DNA of 64,000 nt. Source: Paraburkholderia dilworthii. Lineage in GTDB: Bacteria > Pseudomonadota > Gammaproteobacteria > Burkholderiales > Burkholderiaceae. Below the pieces are notes generated by a model. It had not been told where the DNA came from and searched no databases. It saw only the letters and a program-made list of their open reading frames with translations. Where the stretch lies: contig NZ_AWZT01000001.1 in NCBI RefSeq assembly GCF_000472525.1, positions 431,963 to 495,962 of the forward strand, in the 5' to 3' direction. Position numbers and translations under genes: made by a program. Below, in pieces: positions 7,871-16,790 of this stretch (the first letter of the stretch is position 1; every line of letters starts with the position of its first letter).

Positions 7871-8485
7871 TCACATCGGGGGTGCCAGCCCGTCCTTCTC
7901 CACGACGATCTGCAGCCCTTTGTAGGCGGCACCTGTGCCGTGGCTCGCCACGACGAACACCCGCTTGCCCGTGGTCAGTTCGTCGCGCGTAGCGGGAATG
8001 AGCGTGACGACCGGCGCGTTCGCGGGCACCGTGACGGTGTTATTGCCGCCCTTGTACGAAAGCTTGAGGTCGCGACCGCTGGTGCCCTGCACGACCGTAT
8101 CGACGTTCGCGTTTGTCATCGAGCTATTCGCGCCCAAGTCCCATGCATAATGACCTTCCGCAGTTCCGCGCGCGGCCTCGGGAAATACGAGGACTTCCTT
8201 CGCCACGAGCTTGCCGTCGGCGCCTGGCATTGCGGCGGCCCCCACGTAGGTACCAGGCTTGATATCCGAAAGCTGTACGGCTTTCACGGCATTCAGGCCC
8301 GTTGAATCGTCTACTGCGATGCTGACCGTTTCGCCGCTGCGCCGGTGTACCTGTAGCATGCCGGCTGAATACGACTGGATGGTGCCCCTGATCCGCTCAG
8401 GCTTATCCCCCGAGGGTTGAGCAAACGAGGCGTTAGCGAGCGTGAGGGCAATCGCCGAAACGACGAGTTGAAATCGGAAGGACAT
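7871..8485 (-). CDS. Exported DUF5666-like protein
   Basis: The ATG at 8485 (GGAG just upstream) gives about 204 residues. It starts with the Sec signal peptide MSFRFQLVVSAIALTLANAS, cleaved after FAQ. The mature part has the small beta-rich repeats of DUF5666: ERIRGTIQSYSAGMLQVHRR, then TGLNAVKAVQLSDIKPGTYV, then a second unit ending KRVFVVASHGTGAAYKGL. It should reside in the periplasm. It is divergent from the LuxR-type gene and may share its control region. Biochemical role unknown; the OB-like folds suggest ligand binding. Confidence 0.75.
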   Translation of the reverse strand: MSFRFQLVVSAIALTLANASFAQPSGDKPERIRGTIQSYSAGMLQVHRRSGETVSIAVDDSTGLNAVKAVQLSDIKPGTYVGAAAMPGADGKLVAKEVLVFPEAARGTAEGHYAWDLGANSSMTNANVDTVVQGTSGRDLKLSYKGGNNTVTVPANAPVVTLIPATRDELTTGKRVFVVASHGTGAAYKGLQIVVEKDGLAPPM

Positions 8486-8576
8486 GGATACTCCGTATGG
8501 TCGGGTCTGATCGGTGTAACAATCGCACGTCAGGATCGCATTTCGCACTCTTCGTCGGCATCGGTCAGATGACCGA

Positions 8577-8591
8577 CCCCCCCCAAAAAAA
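8577..8591. repeat. C8-A7 homopolymer tract in a divergent promoter region
   Basis: Eight C (8577-8584) are followed at once by seven A (8585-8591). The tract lies about 49 bases before the likely ATG of the LuxR-type gene and upstream of the divergent DUF5666 gene. Such tracts can slip during replication and change promoter spacing. Confidence 0.6.
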
Positions 8592-8639
8592 GGTGCAATC
8601 GCATATAGTTATCAGTCGTTCCCAAAAGTGATTGTTCAC

Positions 8640-10130
8640 ATGACGCCAACGATCGACGACGATGCTAGTCACACGCCGCTGCGCGTATTCGATTCGGTGA
8701 AGGCGCTCGCCTTCATCGGCGATCTGAGCATGGGCCAGCCAACCGACCATTCGCTGCGCACAGGGTGGCTCGCAGCGCGCCTTGCCGAGGCCGTTGGCAT
8801 CGACGCGACAGCATGCGACACCGTCCGCGAGGCGTCGATGCTGCGGTGGTCAGGGTGCACGGCGAACGCCGCGGGCTTCGCCGACGTTTTCGGCGACGAC
8901 ATCACAAGCCGCGTCGCGATGCTCGAAGGTCGGGTTGACTGGATCGAGCCGCTCGAGGCGCTAGGCGGCGTCGCCGCGGTGCTCACGCCGCTCGCGCAAA
9001 TTCACTGTGAGGTGTCGGGCGAGATCGCGCGCATGCTGGGCCTCGCACGCGCAACCGAAACTGCGTTACGGCACATCTTCGAAACGTGGGACGGCAACGG
9101 GCTCCCCGCGCGTCTGGAGGGAGTGGCGGTGCCGGTTCCCGTGTACGTGGTCGCCCTCGCCGGCGATCTGGAGGTCTTCTCCCGCACGTATGGTATGGAA
9201 CGGGCGCTCGGACTGATTGCACAACGCGCCGACGCCCGCTACCCGGCGCGGCTAGTCGACACCGCCGTGCGCCATGCGCCCTCGTGGCTGACGGAACTGG
9301 ATCTGCTGTCCCCTGCGGATCTCGACGCCGCGTTGACGACGTCGAGAATGCAACAGGCGACGTCGGCCGAATTGATCGCCGACGTCATCGATCTGAAGCT
9401 GCCATGGATGACCGGCTTCTCGCGCGCAGTGGCCGCGACGGCAGCTGCAGGTTGTGCGCGGCTCACGCCAGACGAAGCGGCGCACCGGCGCGTCTATCGC
9501 GCGGGTTTGATTCACGGTATTGGCCGCGCGGCGGTTCCAAACAATGTCTGGAACATGGCCAGAGGCCTGCCCCCGAGCGCCTGGGAAAAAGTGCGCCTCG
9601 TCCCCTACTGGACCTGGCGCGCGGGCCAGCAGGCCGGGGCGCTCGGCGAAGCGGCCAAACTTGCATCGCATGCGTACGAACGCTTGGACGGTTCCGGCTA
9701 TTTTCGTGCAGCCCGCGATGCGGTGTTATCGCTCGAGGCGCGGGTACTGGCGGTGTCGGTGGTGTGGGTCGCGTTGCGCTCGGCGCGTCCGTGGCGTGCG
9801 GCACTCTCCGCCGACGCAGCGGCGAAGCAGTTGCGTGAGGAGGCGGCAAGCGGCCGGCTGGATGGCCACGCGGTAGAGGCATTGCTTGGTGACGGCGCGG
9901 CCGTCGCCAGACGCGCCACCAGCAGCACGCCTCAAGACGCGCGCCTCTCTGCACGGGAGATCGACGTGCTGCGTGCCATTTCGCGGGGCGCGAGCAACAA
10001 GAAAGTCGCGCAGGAGTTGGCACTCAGCCCGAGTACGGTGCGCACGCACGTGGAGAGCGTGTTTCGCAAGCTCGAATGCTCAACGCGCGCGGTAGCCACG
10101 CTCAGGGCATCGGCAATGGGCTTGCTATGA
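8640..10130 (+). CDS. HD-like domain protein with C-terminal LuxR helix-turn-helix
   Basis: About 496 residues from ATG 8640; a GTG at 8628 is an alternative and neither has a strong ribosome site. The first 400 residues resemble a tandem HD/HD-GYP region, with LRWSGCTANA, HIFETWDGNGLP, HGIGRAAVPNNVW and ERLDGSGYFR. The usual metal-binding HD reads HG here (HGIGR), so phosphodiesterase activity is doubtful. The end is a LuxR-type HTH: LSAREIDVLRAISRGASNKK, then STVRTHVESVFRKL. It is probably a ligand- or signal-controlled transcription factor. A truncated copy of its tail lies at 52252-52530. Confidence 0.85.
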   Translation: MTPTIDDDASHTPLRVFDSVKALAFIGDLSMGQPTDHSLRTGWLAARLAEAVGIDATACDTVREASMLRWSGCTANAAGFADVFGDDITSRVAMLEGRVDWIEPLEALGGVAAVLTPLAQIHCEVSGEIARMLGLARATETALRHIFETWDGNGLPARLEGVAVPVPVYVVALAGDLEVFSRTYGMERALGLIAQRADARYPARLVDTAVRHAPSWLTELDLLSPADLDAALTTSRMQQATSAELIADVIDLKLPWMTGFSRAVAATAAAGCARLTPDEAAHRRVYRAGLIHGIGRAAVPNNVWNMARGLPPSAWEKVRLVPYWTWRAGQQAGALGEAAKLASHAYERLDGSGYFRAARDAVLSLEARVLAVSVVWVALRSARPWRAALSADAAAKQLREEAASGRLDGHAVEALLGDGAAVARRATSSTPQDARLSAREIDVLRAISRGASNKKVAQELALSPSTVRTHVESVFRKLECSTRAVATLRASAMGLL

Positions 10131-10203
10131 TCGCTCGACTCGTGCAGCGGCTCCGACGCTCAACTGGAGCCGCTGCTAGCAGGATGTCCGGGGCGCCTCC
10201 CAC

Positions 10204-10457
10204 CTAAACCATGATGTAGACGACATCTTCTTCCGTCTCGTTCTTGACGTGATGAACGACGCCGGTATCGACGTTAAAGAAGTCACGCACTTTTATGCTC
10301 ATGACCAGCCCGCCGATTTTCGTCTCCACAGTCAGGACTCCGCGGACTACGAGAAAGCGATCCCGCGGACAGTCATTTTAACGACGGTGTAGCCACTCTC
10401 CCGCAAGGTTTGATATTCAACGTTGCTATTGGCAAGAGGAATGTCGTTATCGTCCAC
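10204..10457 (-). pseudogene. Cupin gene copy, internally deleted
   Basis: Base by base this follows the intact cupin gene at 51920-52261, including the region before the start codon. The aligned start codon is GTG at 10457 instead of ATG. An internal 42-base stretch of the intact gene is replaced by two bases, removing the metal-binding WHHHTN segment and shifting frame to an early TAG. The codon aligned with GTTCAG near the end has become GTTTAG, ending the frame at 10204. It is clearly inactive. It is the far end of the left copy of the duplicated module. Confidence 0.85.
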
Positions 10458-10902
10458 GCTGATGATCTCGCTGAAGAGTTACAAGAGAAAAGTCAGCACG
10501 GTGACACGGCCCCGCCTGTAAGTCCGGCAGCGTTGATCGAGTCGCGATGCACACCCATACGGGATTTGTAGTCGCCCTGCTAGCTACAAACAATCTTGTT
10601 TCAGGGTAATTTCGAAAGCCCGTTCGCGAATGGCTTGAAGAAAAGGATCTCCTGTCGGCGGCCGCACCGTACCGGTCAAACGACCGATACCCGTTCGGTC
10701 CAATGAGGCCCGTGTCGAACGAGACTAACTTACCGCTTGCAGTGCACAGCCTCCGTGAATCAGTGCACCGAAGCACACCGGTAAACGGTCCACGATGAAG
10801 CGCGCTCGGCTCTGAGGCCGCCCGGCATGCGCCGTCAGGAAGAAGAGTCGATAGTTGCAAAGCCTTTCCGGACAGGCATCTGCGGTCTGTATTAGCCCTC
10901 TG
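10458..10902. other. Gap holding the decayed cupin upstream region
   Basis: No gene is seen. Roughly 10590-10700, read on the minus strand, still resembles the stretch upstream of the intact cupin (about 51795-51890); both contain TCGTTTGAC and a shared TTCTTCAAGC. A TGCACC at 10764-10769 could be half of an NtrC-type site upstream of the sigma-54 promoter, but no full inverted repeat is present. Confidence 0.5.
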
Positions 10903-10918
10903 GCACAAAGCCTGCATT
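10903..10918 (+). promoter_or_regulatory. Sigma-54 (RpoN) promoter for the biuret/allophanate operon
   Basis: TGGCACAAAGCCTGCA has GG at 10904-10905 and GC at 10916-10917, exactly ten bases apart, as in the -24/-12 consensus TGGCAC-N5-TTGCA. The expected transcription start is near 10929, about 22 bases before the allophanate hydrolase ATG. A nitrogen-scavenging operon is a classical RpoN/NtrC target. Confidence 0.65.
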
Positions 10919-10950
10919 CCACCGCTCAACTTGTATTCAAGATTGAACTC

Positions 10951-12792
10951 ATGGAACGCATCGCTCCGTTCAAGGTTCGCGCGCTGCTAGACGCATATCG
11001 TCAAGGCGAAACATCGCCATGCGACACGGTCGCCACAGTGCTGCAACGTCTTGCCATCACGCATCGTCCGGAAGCGTGGATTCTTCGCGTGTCCGAAGCC
11101 TCGCTCGCCGCGCGCGCCGCCGAACTCGAACGCCTGCTCGCGGACGAAGGCCCGGCGCTCTTTGCCCGCATGCCGCTGTTCGGCGTGCCGTTCGCGGTGA
11201 AGGACAACGTCGACGTGGCCGGCCTGCCGACCACCGCCGCATGCGATGCCTTCGCCTACACGCCGGACGAGACGGCGTTCGCGGTGGCGCGTCTGCTGGA
11301 CGCGGGCGCGATTCTCGTTGGCAAGACCAATCTCGATCAGTTCGCGACGGGGCTCGTCGGCACACGTTCGCCATACGGCGCGGTGCGTCAGATCACGCGG
11401 GATGAATACGTGTCGGGCGGATCGAGCTCCGGTTCGGCGATCGCGGTCGCGACGGGTATCGTCGCGTTCTCGCTCGGCACCGATACCGCCGGGTCCGGAC
11501 GCGTGCCTGCGGGCTTCAACGGGCTGGTGGGGCTCAAGCCGTCGCTCGGGCTCGTCAGCAAGCGCGGCGTTGTGCCGGCGTGCCGCACGCTCGATACGCT
11601 GTCGGTGTTCGCGCACGACGTCGCCGATGCCTGGCAAGTGCTCAATCAGCTCGCGTTCTACGACCCGCGCGACGGTTACTCCAGGCCGCTGCCCTCGCGC
11701 GGTTTGCAACACGCGCCATTGCGCATTGCGATTCCCGACACGCTCACGTTCTTCGACGACCACCACGCGTCGGCCGCGTTCGCCGCGACCATGGATGGCA
11801 TCGCCACGCATCTCGCGTTGACGCCGGCGACGTTCGCCTTCGCGCCGCTACAGCAGGTCGCCGCGCTTCTTTACGACGGCCCGTGGGTCGCCGAGCGGCG
11901 CGCCGCGCTCGGCACGTTTTTTATGACACATCACCACGATATCGACCCAACCGTCGCGAAGGTGATCGGCCAGGCGGAGCGTTTCGATGCGGCCGCCGCA
12001 TTCGACGGGCAGTACGCGCTCGCGAGGCTGGCGCGCCAGGCCGCAGCGCTGTTCGAGCACGCCGACGTGCTGATCGTGCCGACCACGCCGACGCACCCGA
12101 CCATCGCCGACGTAAAGGCCAATCCGGTGGAGGTGAACAGCCGTCTGGGCATCTATACGAACTTCGTCAATCTGCTCGATCTATGCGCGCTCGCCGTGCC
12201 CGCCGTGCCGCGCGCCGACGGTCTGCCCGCGGGCGTGACGCTGATCGGACCAGCGGGTGCAGACCAGCAACTCGCGTTGCTCGGCGCGCGTATTCAGGCG
12301 CTGTTCAGCGAAGCCGTCGAGCAACGCGATGCGGACGCCATCGCGAGCCAGCCGCTGCCGATTCAGGAACCGGTCGTCACGCTGGCCGTGGTCGGTGCGC
12401 ATCTGCGGGGCGAGCCGTTGAACTGGCAACTGCTGCAAGCCGGCGCGCGCTTCGTCGAAGCCACGACGACCTCGCCTCACTACCGGCTCTATTCACTTGC
12501 CGGCACGTTGCCGCCGAAACCCGGCCTCGTGCGCCGCACGGGCGACGCGGCAGAAGGCGAAGCCATCGCTATCGAACTGTGGGAAGTGCCGCTGCGCACG
12601 TTCGGCGCGTTCGTCGCGGCCGTGCCCGCGCCGCTCGCCATCGGCACGCTCGAGACCATCGACGGGCACAGTGTGAAGGGCTTCGTCTGTGAGCCCTCGG
12701 CGGTCGCGCACGACGCGGGCGCCCTCGACATTACCGCTTACGGCGGCTGGCGCGCGTATCTCGCGCACCGCGCGCCGCAGCCGAACGCCTGA
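10951..12792 (+). CDS. atzF: Allophanate hydrolase
   Basis: Hydrolyses allophanate (urea-1-carboxylate) to ammonium and carbon dioxide in the cytoplasm. The chosen ATG at 10951 gives 613 residues, close to AtzF. Residues 1-450 form the amidase-signature domain: the catalytic triad reads as K84 (FAVKDNVDVAG), S159 (SGGSSSGSA) and S183 (GTDTAGSGR). Residues 460-613 form the AtzF-type C-terminal domain, with YRLYSLAGTLPPKPGLVR and ITAYGGWRAYLAHR. A longer frame starting at 10855 would overlap the promoter, so it is rejected. It is the first gene of the nitrogen operon and would process the product of the biuret hydrolase-like enzyme encoded downstream. Confidence 0.93.
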   Translation: MERIAPFKVRALLDAYRQGETSPCDTVATVLQRLAITHRPEAWILRVSEASLAARAAELERLLADEGPALFARMPLFGVPFAVKDNVDVAGLPTTAACDAFAYTPDETAFAVARLLDAGAILVGKTNLDQFATGLVGTRSPYGAVRQITRDEYVSGGSSSGSAIAVATGIVAFSLGTDTAGSGRVPAGFNGLVGLKPSLGLVSKRGVVPACRTLDTLSVFAHDVADAWQVLNQLAFYDPRDGYSRPLPSRGLQHAPLRIAIPDTLTFFDDHHASAAFAATMDGIATHLALTPATFAFAPLQQVAALLYDGPWVAERRAALGTFFMTHHHDIDPTVAKVIGQAERFDAAAAFDGQYALARLARQAAALFEHADVLIVPTTPTHPTIADVKANPVEVNSRLGIYTNFVNLLDLCALAVPAVPRADGLPAGVTLIGPAGADQQLALLGARIQALFSEAVEQRDADAIASQPLPIQEPVVTLAVVGAHLRGEPLNWQLLQAGARFVEATTTSPHYRLYSLAGTLPPKPGLVRRTGDAAEGEAIAIELWEVPLRTFGAFVAAVPAPLAIGTLETIDGHSVKGFVCEPSAVAHDAGALDITAYGGWRAYLAHRAPQPNA

Positions 12793-12855
12793 TGCCCGCC
12801 ATCGGAAATCCAGCATTCAGAACGCAGTGAACGACCAACTTAGGGAAACCACACC

Positions 12856-13953
12856 ATGACTCAACGTCGCGACTTCATCAAGCAGGCGGGCGCCCTCGCG
12901 CTCGGCAGCCTGCTGCCGTTCGAAAGCGTGTTCGCTGCCGAAAAGCTCACCGTCGGCGTGATCTACGTCGGTTCGAAGGGCGATTATGGCTACAACCAGG
13001 CGCAGGCCCAGGCGGCCGCGGTCATCAAGAAGATGCCGAACGTGAAGGTGGTCGAAGAAGAGAATGTGCCGGAAACGGTGGCCGCGCAGAAGTCGATGGA
13101 AGCAATGATCGAGCAGGACGGCGCGACGCTCGTTTTCGCCACCTCGTTCGGCTACTTCGATCCGCACGTGCTTAAGATGGCGGCTAGGTATCCGAAAGTG
13201 CGTTTCGCGCATTGCGGCGGCCTCTGGAAGCAGGGCAACCCGTCGAACATCGCGAGCTACTTCGGCTACATCGACGAATGTCAGTACCTGAACGGCGTTG
13301 TCGCCGGCCACATGAGCAAGAGCAAGAAGCTCGGTTTCGTCGCGGCCAAGCCGATTCCGCAGGTGCTGCGCAACATCAACGCGTTCACGCTCGGCGCGCA
13401 GTCGGTCGATCCGTCCATTACGACACACGTCATTTTCACGGGCGACTGGTCGATGCCGGTCAAGGAAGCCGAAGCGACCAACAGTCTCGTCGATCAGGGT
13501 TGCGACGTCCTGACCTGCCACGTCGACGGTCCGAAGGTCGTCATCGAAACGGCGGAGAAGCGCGGCGCGATGAGCTGCGGCTACCACGCCAGCCAGGCGG
13601 CGCTCGCGCCAAAGGGATATTTGACGGGCGCCGAGTGGGACTGGGCGACGCCGTACAAAACGCTCGTCACTGACGCGCAGAGCGGCACGCCGCAGCCGAA
13701 CATTCTGCGCGGCGGCCTCAAGGAAGGTTTCGTGAAGATGTCGCCCTATGGCGCCAAAGTGACGGCCGCCGCGAAGACCAAGGCCGACGCCGTGAGGACG
13801 CAGATGATGGCCGGCCAGTTCGTCATCTTCAGGGGCCCGCTGAAGGACAACAAGGGCGGCAGCGCGATCGCGTCCGCCACGGCCTACGCGCAGACCGACA
13901 TCACGCTCGAAAGCATGAATTATCTCGTCGCGGGCGTGGTGGGCCAGATCTGA
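12856..13953 (+). CDS. BMP-family ABC transporter substrate-binding protein
   Basis: A 365-residue periplasmic binding protein of the Bmp/PnrA family, which usually binds nucleosides or small nitrogen heterocycles. The N-terminus TQRRDFIKQAGALALGSLLP has a twin-arginine RRDFIK motif, so export may use Tat. The body has KLTVGVIYVGSKGDYGYNQA and later EWDWATPYK. It is followed by two permeases and an ATPase of the same transporter class in one operon. Co-occurrence with allophanate and biuret-type hydrolases suggests the cargo is biuret, a ureide or another amide-rich compound. That is inference from context. Confidence 0.92.
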   Translation: MTQRRDFIKQAGALALGSLLPFESVFAAEKLTVGVIYVGSKGDYGYNQAQAQAAAVIKKMPNVKVVEEENVPETVAAQKSMEAMIEQDGATLVFATSFGYFDPHVLKMAARYPKVRFAHCGGLWKQGNPSNIASYFGYIDECQYLNGVVAGHMSKSKKLGFVAAKPIPQVLRNINAFTLGAQSVDPSITTHVIFTGDWSMPVKEAEATNSLVDQGCDVLTCHVDGPKVVIETAEKRGAMSCGYHASQAALAPKGYLTGAEWDWATPYKTLVTDAQSGTPQPNILRGGLKEGFVKMSPYGAKVTAAAKTKADAVRTQMMAGQFVIFRGPLKDNKGGSAIASATAYAQTDITLESMNYLVAGVVGQI

Positions 13954-13997
13954 TCCCGCGTGCTGACAGCGCAATTCGCGCAACTGAAGGAGAGACA

Positions 13998-15131
13998 ATG
14001 CGTGCTCATGCTTCCACGGTGACGTCGCCCGGTCTTGCCCGCGCGCTGCTCGGCGTGCTGCCCGCACTGCCGACGCTCGCGGCGCTCGCCGGCTCACTGC
14101 TGCTGTTCGCGATCTTTCTGCTCGTGCAGGGCCAGCCCGCGGGAGAGGCGATCGTGCTGATCGTGCAAGGCGCATTCGGCTCGGCGTTCGCGTGGCAGAG
14201 CACGCTGCTGCGCGCCGCGCCGTTGATGCTCACCGCGCTGTGCGTGGCGCTGCCTGCGCAGGTCGGCCTAATCGTGATCGGCGGCGAGGGAGCGCTCGCG
14301 TTTGGCGGACTCGCTGCGGCGGTCACGCCGCAACTGCTGCCGCACGGCACGCCGTGGTTCGTCGCGACGCCCGCGATGGCGCTGGCGGGCATGATCGCCG
14401 GCGGTGCGTGGATCGGCACGGTCGGCGCGTTGCGGCAGTGGCGCGGCGTAAACGAGACCATCAGCTCGCTGCTGATGTCGTATATCGCGATTGCGTTGTT
14501 CAAGCATCTGGTCGAAGGGCCGTTGCGCGATCCGGCGAGCCTGAACAAGCCGTCGACGCTGCCGCTGCCCGATGCGTTCACGATCGGCTCGCTGCCAGGA
14601 CTCGACGTGCATTGGGGACTCTTCTGGGGCGCGCTCGCGTGCGTCGGAGCGTGGATCTTCGTGCGTCACAGCACCAAGGGTTTCGCGATGCGCGTGATGG
14701 GCGGCAACGCGCGCGCCGCACGCCTCGTCGGCCTGCCAGTCAACTCGCTCGCGCTGAGCGCATGCGTCCTCGGCGGCGCCGCCGCGGGACTCGCCGGCAT
14801 GTTCGAAGTTTCGGCGGTGCAGGGTAGCGCGAACGCGTCGCTGCTCGCAGGTTACGGCTACGCGGGCATCCTCGTCGCATTCGCTGCACGGCAAAATCCG
14901 CTCGCGATCATCGCATGCGCTCTGATGATTGGCGGCATCGAGGCGAGCGGCAGTCTGCTGCAACGCCGCCTCGATCTGCCCGACGCGACCACGCTCGTCT
15001 TGCAAGGGCTGCTGTTCGCGAACCTGCTCGCGTGGGAAGCGCTCGGCGGCCGGCTCGCCGCGTGGCGCGTGAAGTTGCAGGCGCTCGCGCAATCCGAAGT
15101 GCCGCATCCGCTGGAGCAAACTCATGCCTGA
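13998..15131 (+). CDS. ABC transporter permease, BMP/ribose-type, subunit 1
   Basis: A 377-residue inner-membrane permease with eight or more hydrophobic segments, of the BPD_transp_2 family that works with Bmp-type binding proteins. Typical features are NETISSLLMSYIAIALFKHL and GFAMRVMGGNARAARLVGLP, the latter being the coupling region that meets the ATPase. ATG 13998 follows AAGGAGAG. The gene overlaps the next permease gene by eight bases, so the two are coupled and should form a heterodimeric channel. Confidence 0.92.
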   Translation: MRAHASTVTSPGLARALLGVLPALPTLAALAGSLLLFAIFLLVQGQPAGEAIVLIVQGAFGSAFAWQSTLLRAAPLMLTALCVALPAQVGLIVIGGEGALAFGGLAAAVTPQLLPHGTPWFVATPAMALAGMIAGGAWIGTVGALRQWRGVNETISSLLMSYIAIALFKHLVEGPLRDPASLNKPSTLPLPDAFTIGSLPGLDVHWGLFWGALACVGAWIFVRHSTKGFAMRVMGGNARAARLVGLPVNSLALSACVLGGAAAGLAGMFEVSAVQGSANASLLAGYGYAGILVAFAARQNPLAIIACALMIGGIEASGSLLQRRLDLPDATTLVLQGLLFANLLAWEALGGRLAAWRVKLQALAQSEVPHPLEQTHA

Positions 15132-16050
15132 TCTGCACTCGCCCGTTGCCGTGCTGCTGCTCTCGCTCCTGGCGGGCGCGATTCGCGTCAGCACGCCGTA
15201 TCTGTTCGTGAGCCTCGGTGAATGCCTGACCGAGAAGGGCGGCCGCGTGAATCTCGGGCTCGAAGGCATTCTCGTGTCGGGCGCGATGAGCGGTTACGCA
15301 GGCTCGTATCTGACCGGTTCGCCGTGGCTCGGCGTGCTGATTGCCGGATGCGCGGGCCTGCTGCTCGGCTGCCTGCACGGACTCATCTGCTCGCTGCCGC
15401 GCGTGTCCGACATCGCGTTCGGTATCGCGTTGATGCTGTTCGGCACCGGCCTCGCGTTCTATCTCGGCAAGCCGTTCATCGAGCCGCAGGCGGCAATGCT
15501 GCGCTCGTTCGACTTCGGCGCGTGGAGCGCATCGCCGCAATTGCATAACGCGCTGCACTTGAATCCACTGTTCCTGATAGGCGTCGCGCTTGCATTCGTT
15601 CTGCAGTGGGGTTTGCGCTCCACACGCTGGGGCATGACGCTGCGGCTCGTCGGCGACAACGCGGAGAGCGCGCGGGCGATGGGCTATCCGATCACACGCG
15701 TACGCATCGCGGCGACGGCGGTCGGCGGCTTTTTCGCGGGCGTCGGCGGCGCGTATCTGTCGCTCGTTTATCCGGGCAGCTGGAATGAAGGCCTGTCGAG
15801 CGGCCAGGGGTTGATGGCCGTCGCGCTCGTGATCTTCGCGCGCTGGCAGCCGCTGCGCTGTCTGTGGGCGGCGCTGCTGTTCGGCGCGGCCGGCGCACTC
15901 GGCCCCGCGCTGCAGGCGATCGGCGTGACGAGCGGCTACTACCTGTTCAACGCCGCGCCGTACGTCCTCACACTGGCAATCATGATCGTCAACTGTCGGC
16001 AGGATCGCACGCTCGCAGGTGCGCCCGGCGAACTGAGTCTCACGCGCTGA
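15124..16050 (+). CDS. ABC transporter permease, BMP/ribose-type, subunit 2
   Basis: A 308-residue permease of the same family as its upstream neighbour. It begins with the conserved stretch TPYLFVSLGECLTEKGGRVN followed by LGLEGI, found in the second permease of nucleoside-type ABC importers. The coupling loop is GMTLRLVGDNAESARAMGYP. Its ATG lies inside the end of the first permease gene. Together with that protein, the binding protein and the double-domain ATPase it completes one importer. Confidence 0.92.
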   Translation: MPDLHSPVAVLLLSLLAGAIRVSTPYLFVSLGECLTEKGGRVNLGLEGILVSGAMSGYAGSYLTGSPWLGVLIAGCAGLLLGCLHGLICSLPRVSDIAFGIALMLFGTGLAFYLGKPFIEPQAAMLRSFDFGAWSASPQLHNALHLNPLFLIGVALAFVLQWGLRSTRWGMTLRLVGDNAESARAMGYPITRVRIAATAVGGFFAGVGGAYLSLVYPGSWNEGLSSGQGLMAVALVIFARWQPLRCLWAALLFGAAGALGPALQAIGVTSGYYLFNAAPYVLTLAIMIVNCRQDRTLAGAPGELSLTR

Positions 16051-16095
16051 AACCGCCGAAGCGATCCACCTACATTTCGTCTACCCGGAGTCCAC

Positions 16096-16788
16096 ATGAC
16101 CTGTTTCATCGAAGCCCGACCGTATCCGTGGCCCTTCGACGGCGCGCTGCGCGCCGACAATACGGCGCTCATCATCATCGACATGCAGACCGACTTCTGC
16201 GGCATCGGCGGCTATGTCGACAAGATGGGCTACGACCTGTCGCTGACGCGCGCGCCGATCGAACCGATCAGCCGCGTGCTGGCAACGATGCGCGAGCAGG
16301 GTTTCACCGTCATCCATACCCGCGAAGGACATCGGCCGGATCTGTCGGATCTTCCTGCCAACAAGCGCTGGCGCAGCCGCCGGGCGGGCACGGACGGTAT
16401 CGGCATCGGCGACGACGGTCCGTGCGGCAAGATCCTGGTGCGCGGGCAACCCGGCTGGGACATCATCGAGGAGCTAGCGCCGCTGCCGGGCGAAATCATC
16501 ATCGACAAGCCCGGCAAGGGCTCGTTCTGCGCCACCGATCTTGAACTCATTCTGCGCACGCGCGGCATCGTCAATCTGGTGCTGACCGGCATCACGACCG
16601 ACGTGTGCGTGCATACGACGATGCGCGAAGCGAACGACCGCGGCTTCGAATGCACGGTTCTCGCCGACTGCTGCGGCGCGACCGACAAGGGCAATCACGA
16701 CGCGGCACTGAACATGGTGCTGATGCAGGGCGGCGTGTTTGGCACGGTGTCGGATTCCAGCGCGCTGATTGCCGCGCTCGGACGCTGA
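16096..16788 (+). CDS. biuH: Biuret hydrolase-like cysteine hydrolase
   Basis: A 230-residue member of the isochorismatase-like hydrolase family. The likely catalytic triad is D29 ([11 protein letters not shown]), K138 ([11 protein letters not shown]) and C171 ([10 protein letters not shown]). Overall pattern, including [18 protein letters not shown] and [16 protein letters not shown], is close to what I recall of Rhizobium biuret hydrolase, which converts biuret to allophanate plus ammonia. Placement in one operon with allophanate hydrolase fits this exactly. The symbol is given on pattern memory and context; peroxyureidoacrylate-type amidases are the main alternative. Confidence 0.82.
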   Translation: MTCFIEARPYPWPFDGALRADNTALIIIDMQTDFCGIGGYVDKMGYDLSLTRAPIEPISRVLATMREQGFTVIHTREGHRPDLSDLPANKRWRSRRAGTDGIGIGDDGPCGKILVRGQPGWDIIEELAPLPGEIIIDKPGKGSFCATDLELILRTRGIVNLVLTGITTDVCVHTTMREANDRGFECTVLADCCGATDKGNHDAALNMVLMQGGVFGTVSDSSALIAALGR

Positions 16789-16790
16789 TC

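Noticed and set aside
10764..10780. Possible NtrC binding site TGCACC upstream of the nitrogen operon
   Set aside because: Only one half-site is convincing; the required inverted GGTGCA partner at the right spacing is missing.
10855..10950. Longer N-terminus for allophanate hydrolase
   Set aside because: The extra residues match nothing in AtzF, and the stretch contains the sigma-54 promoter.
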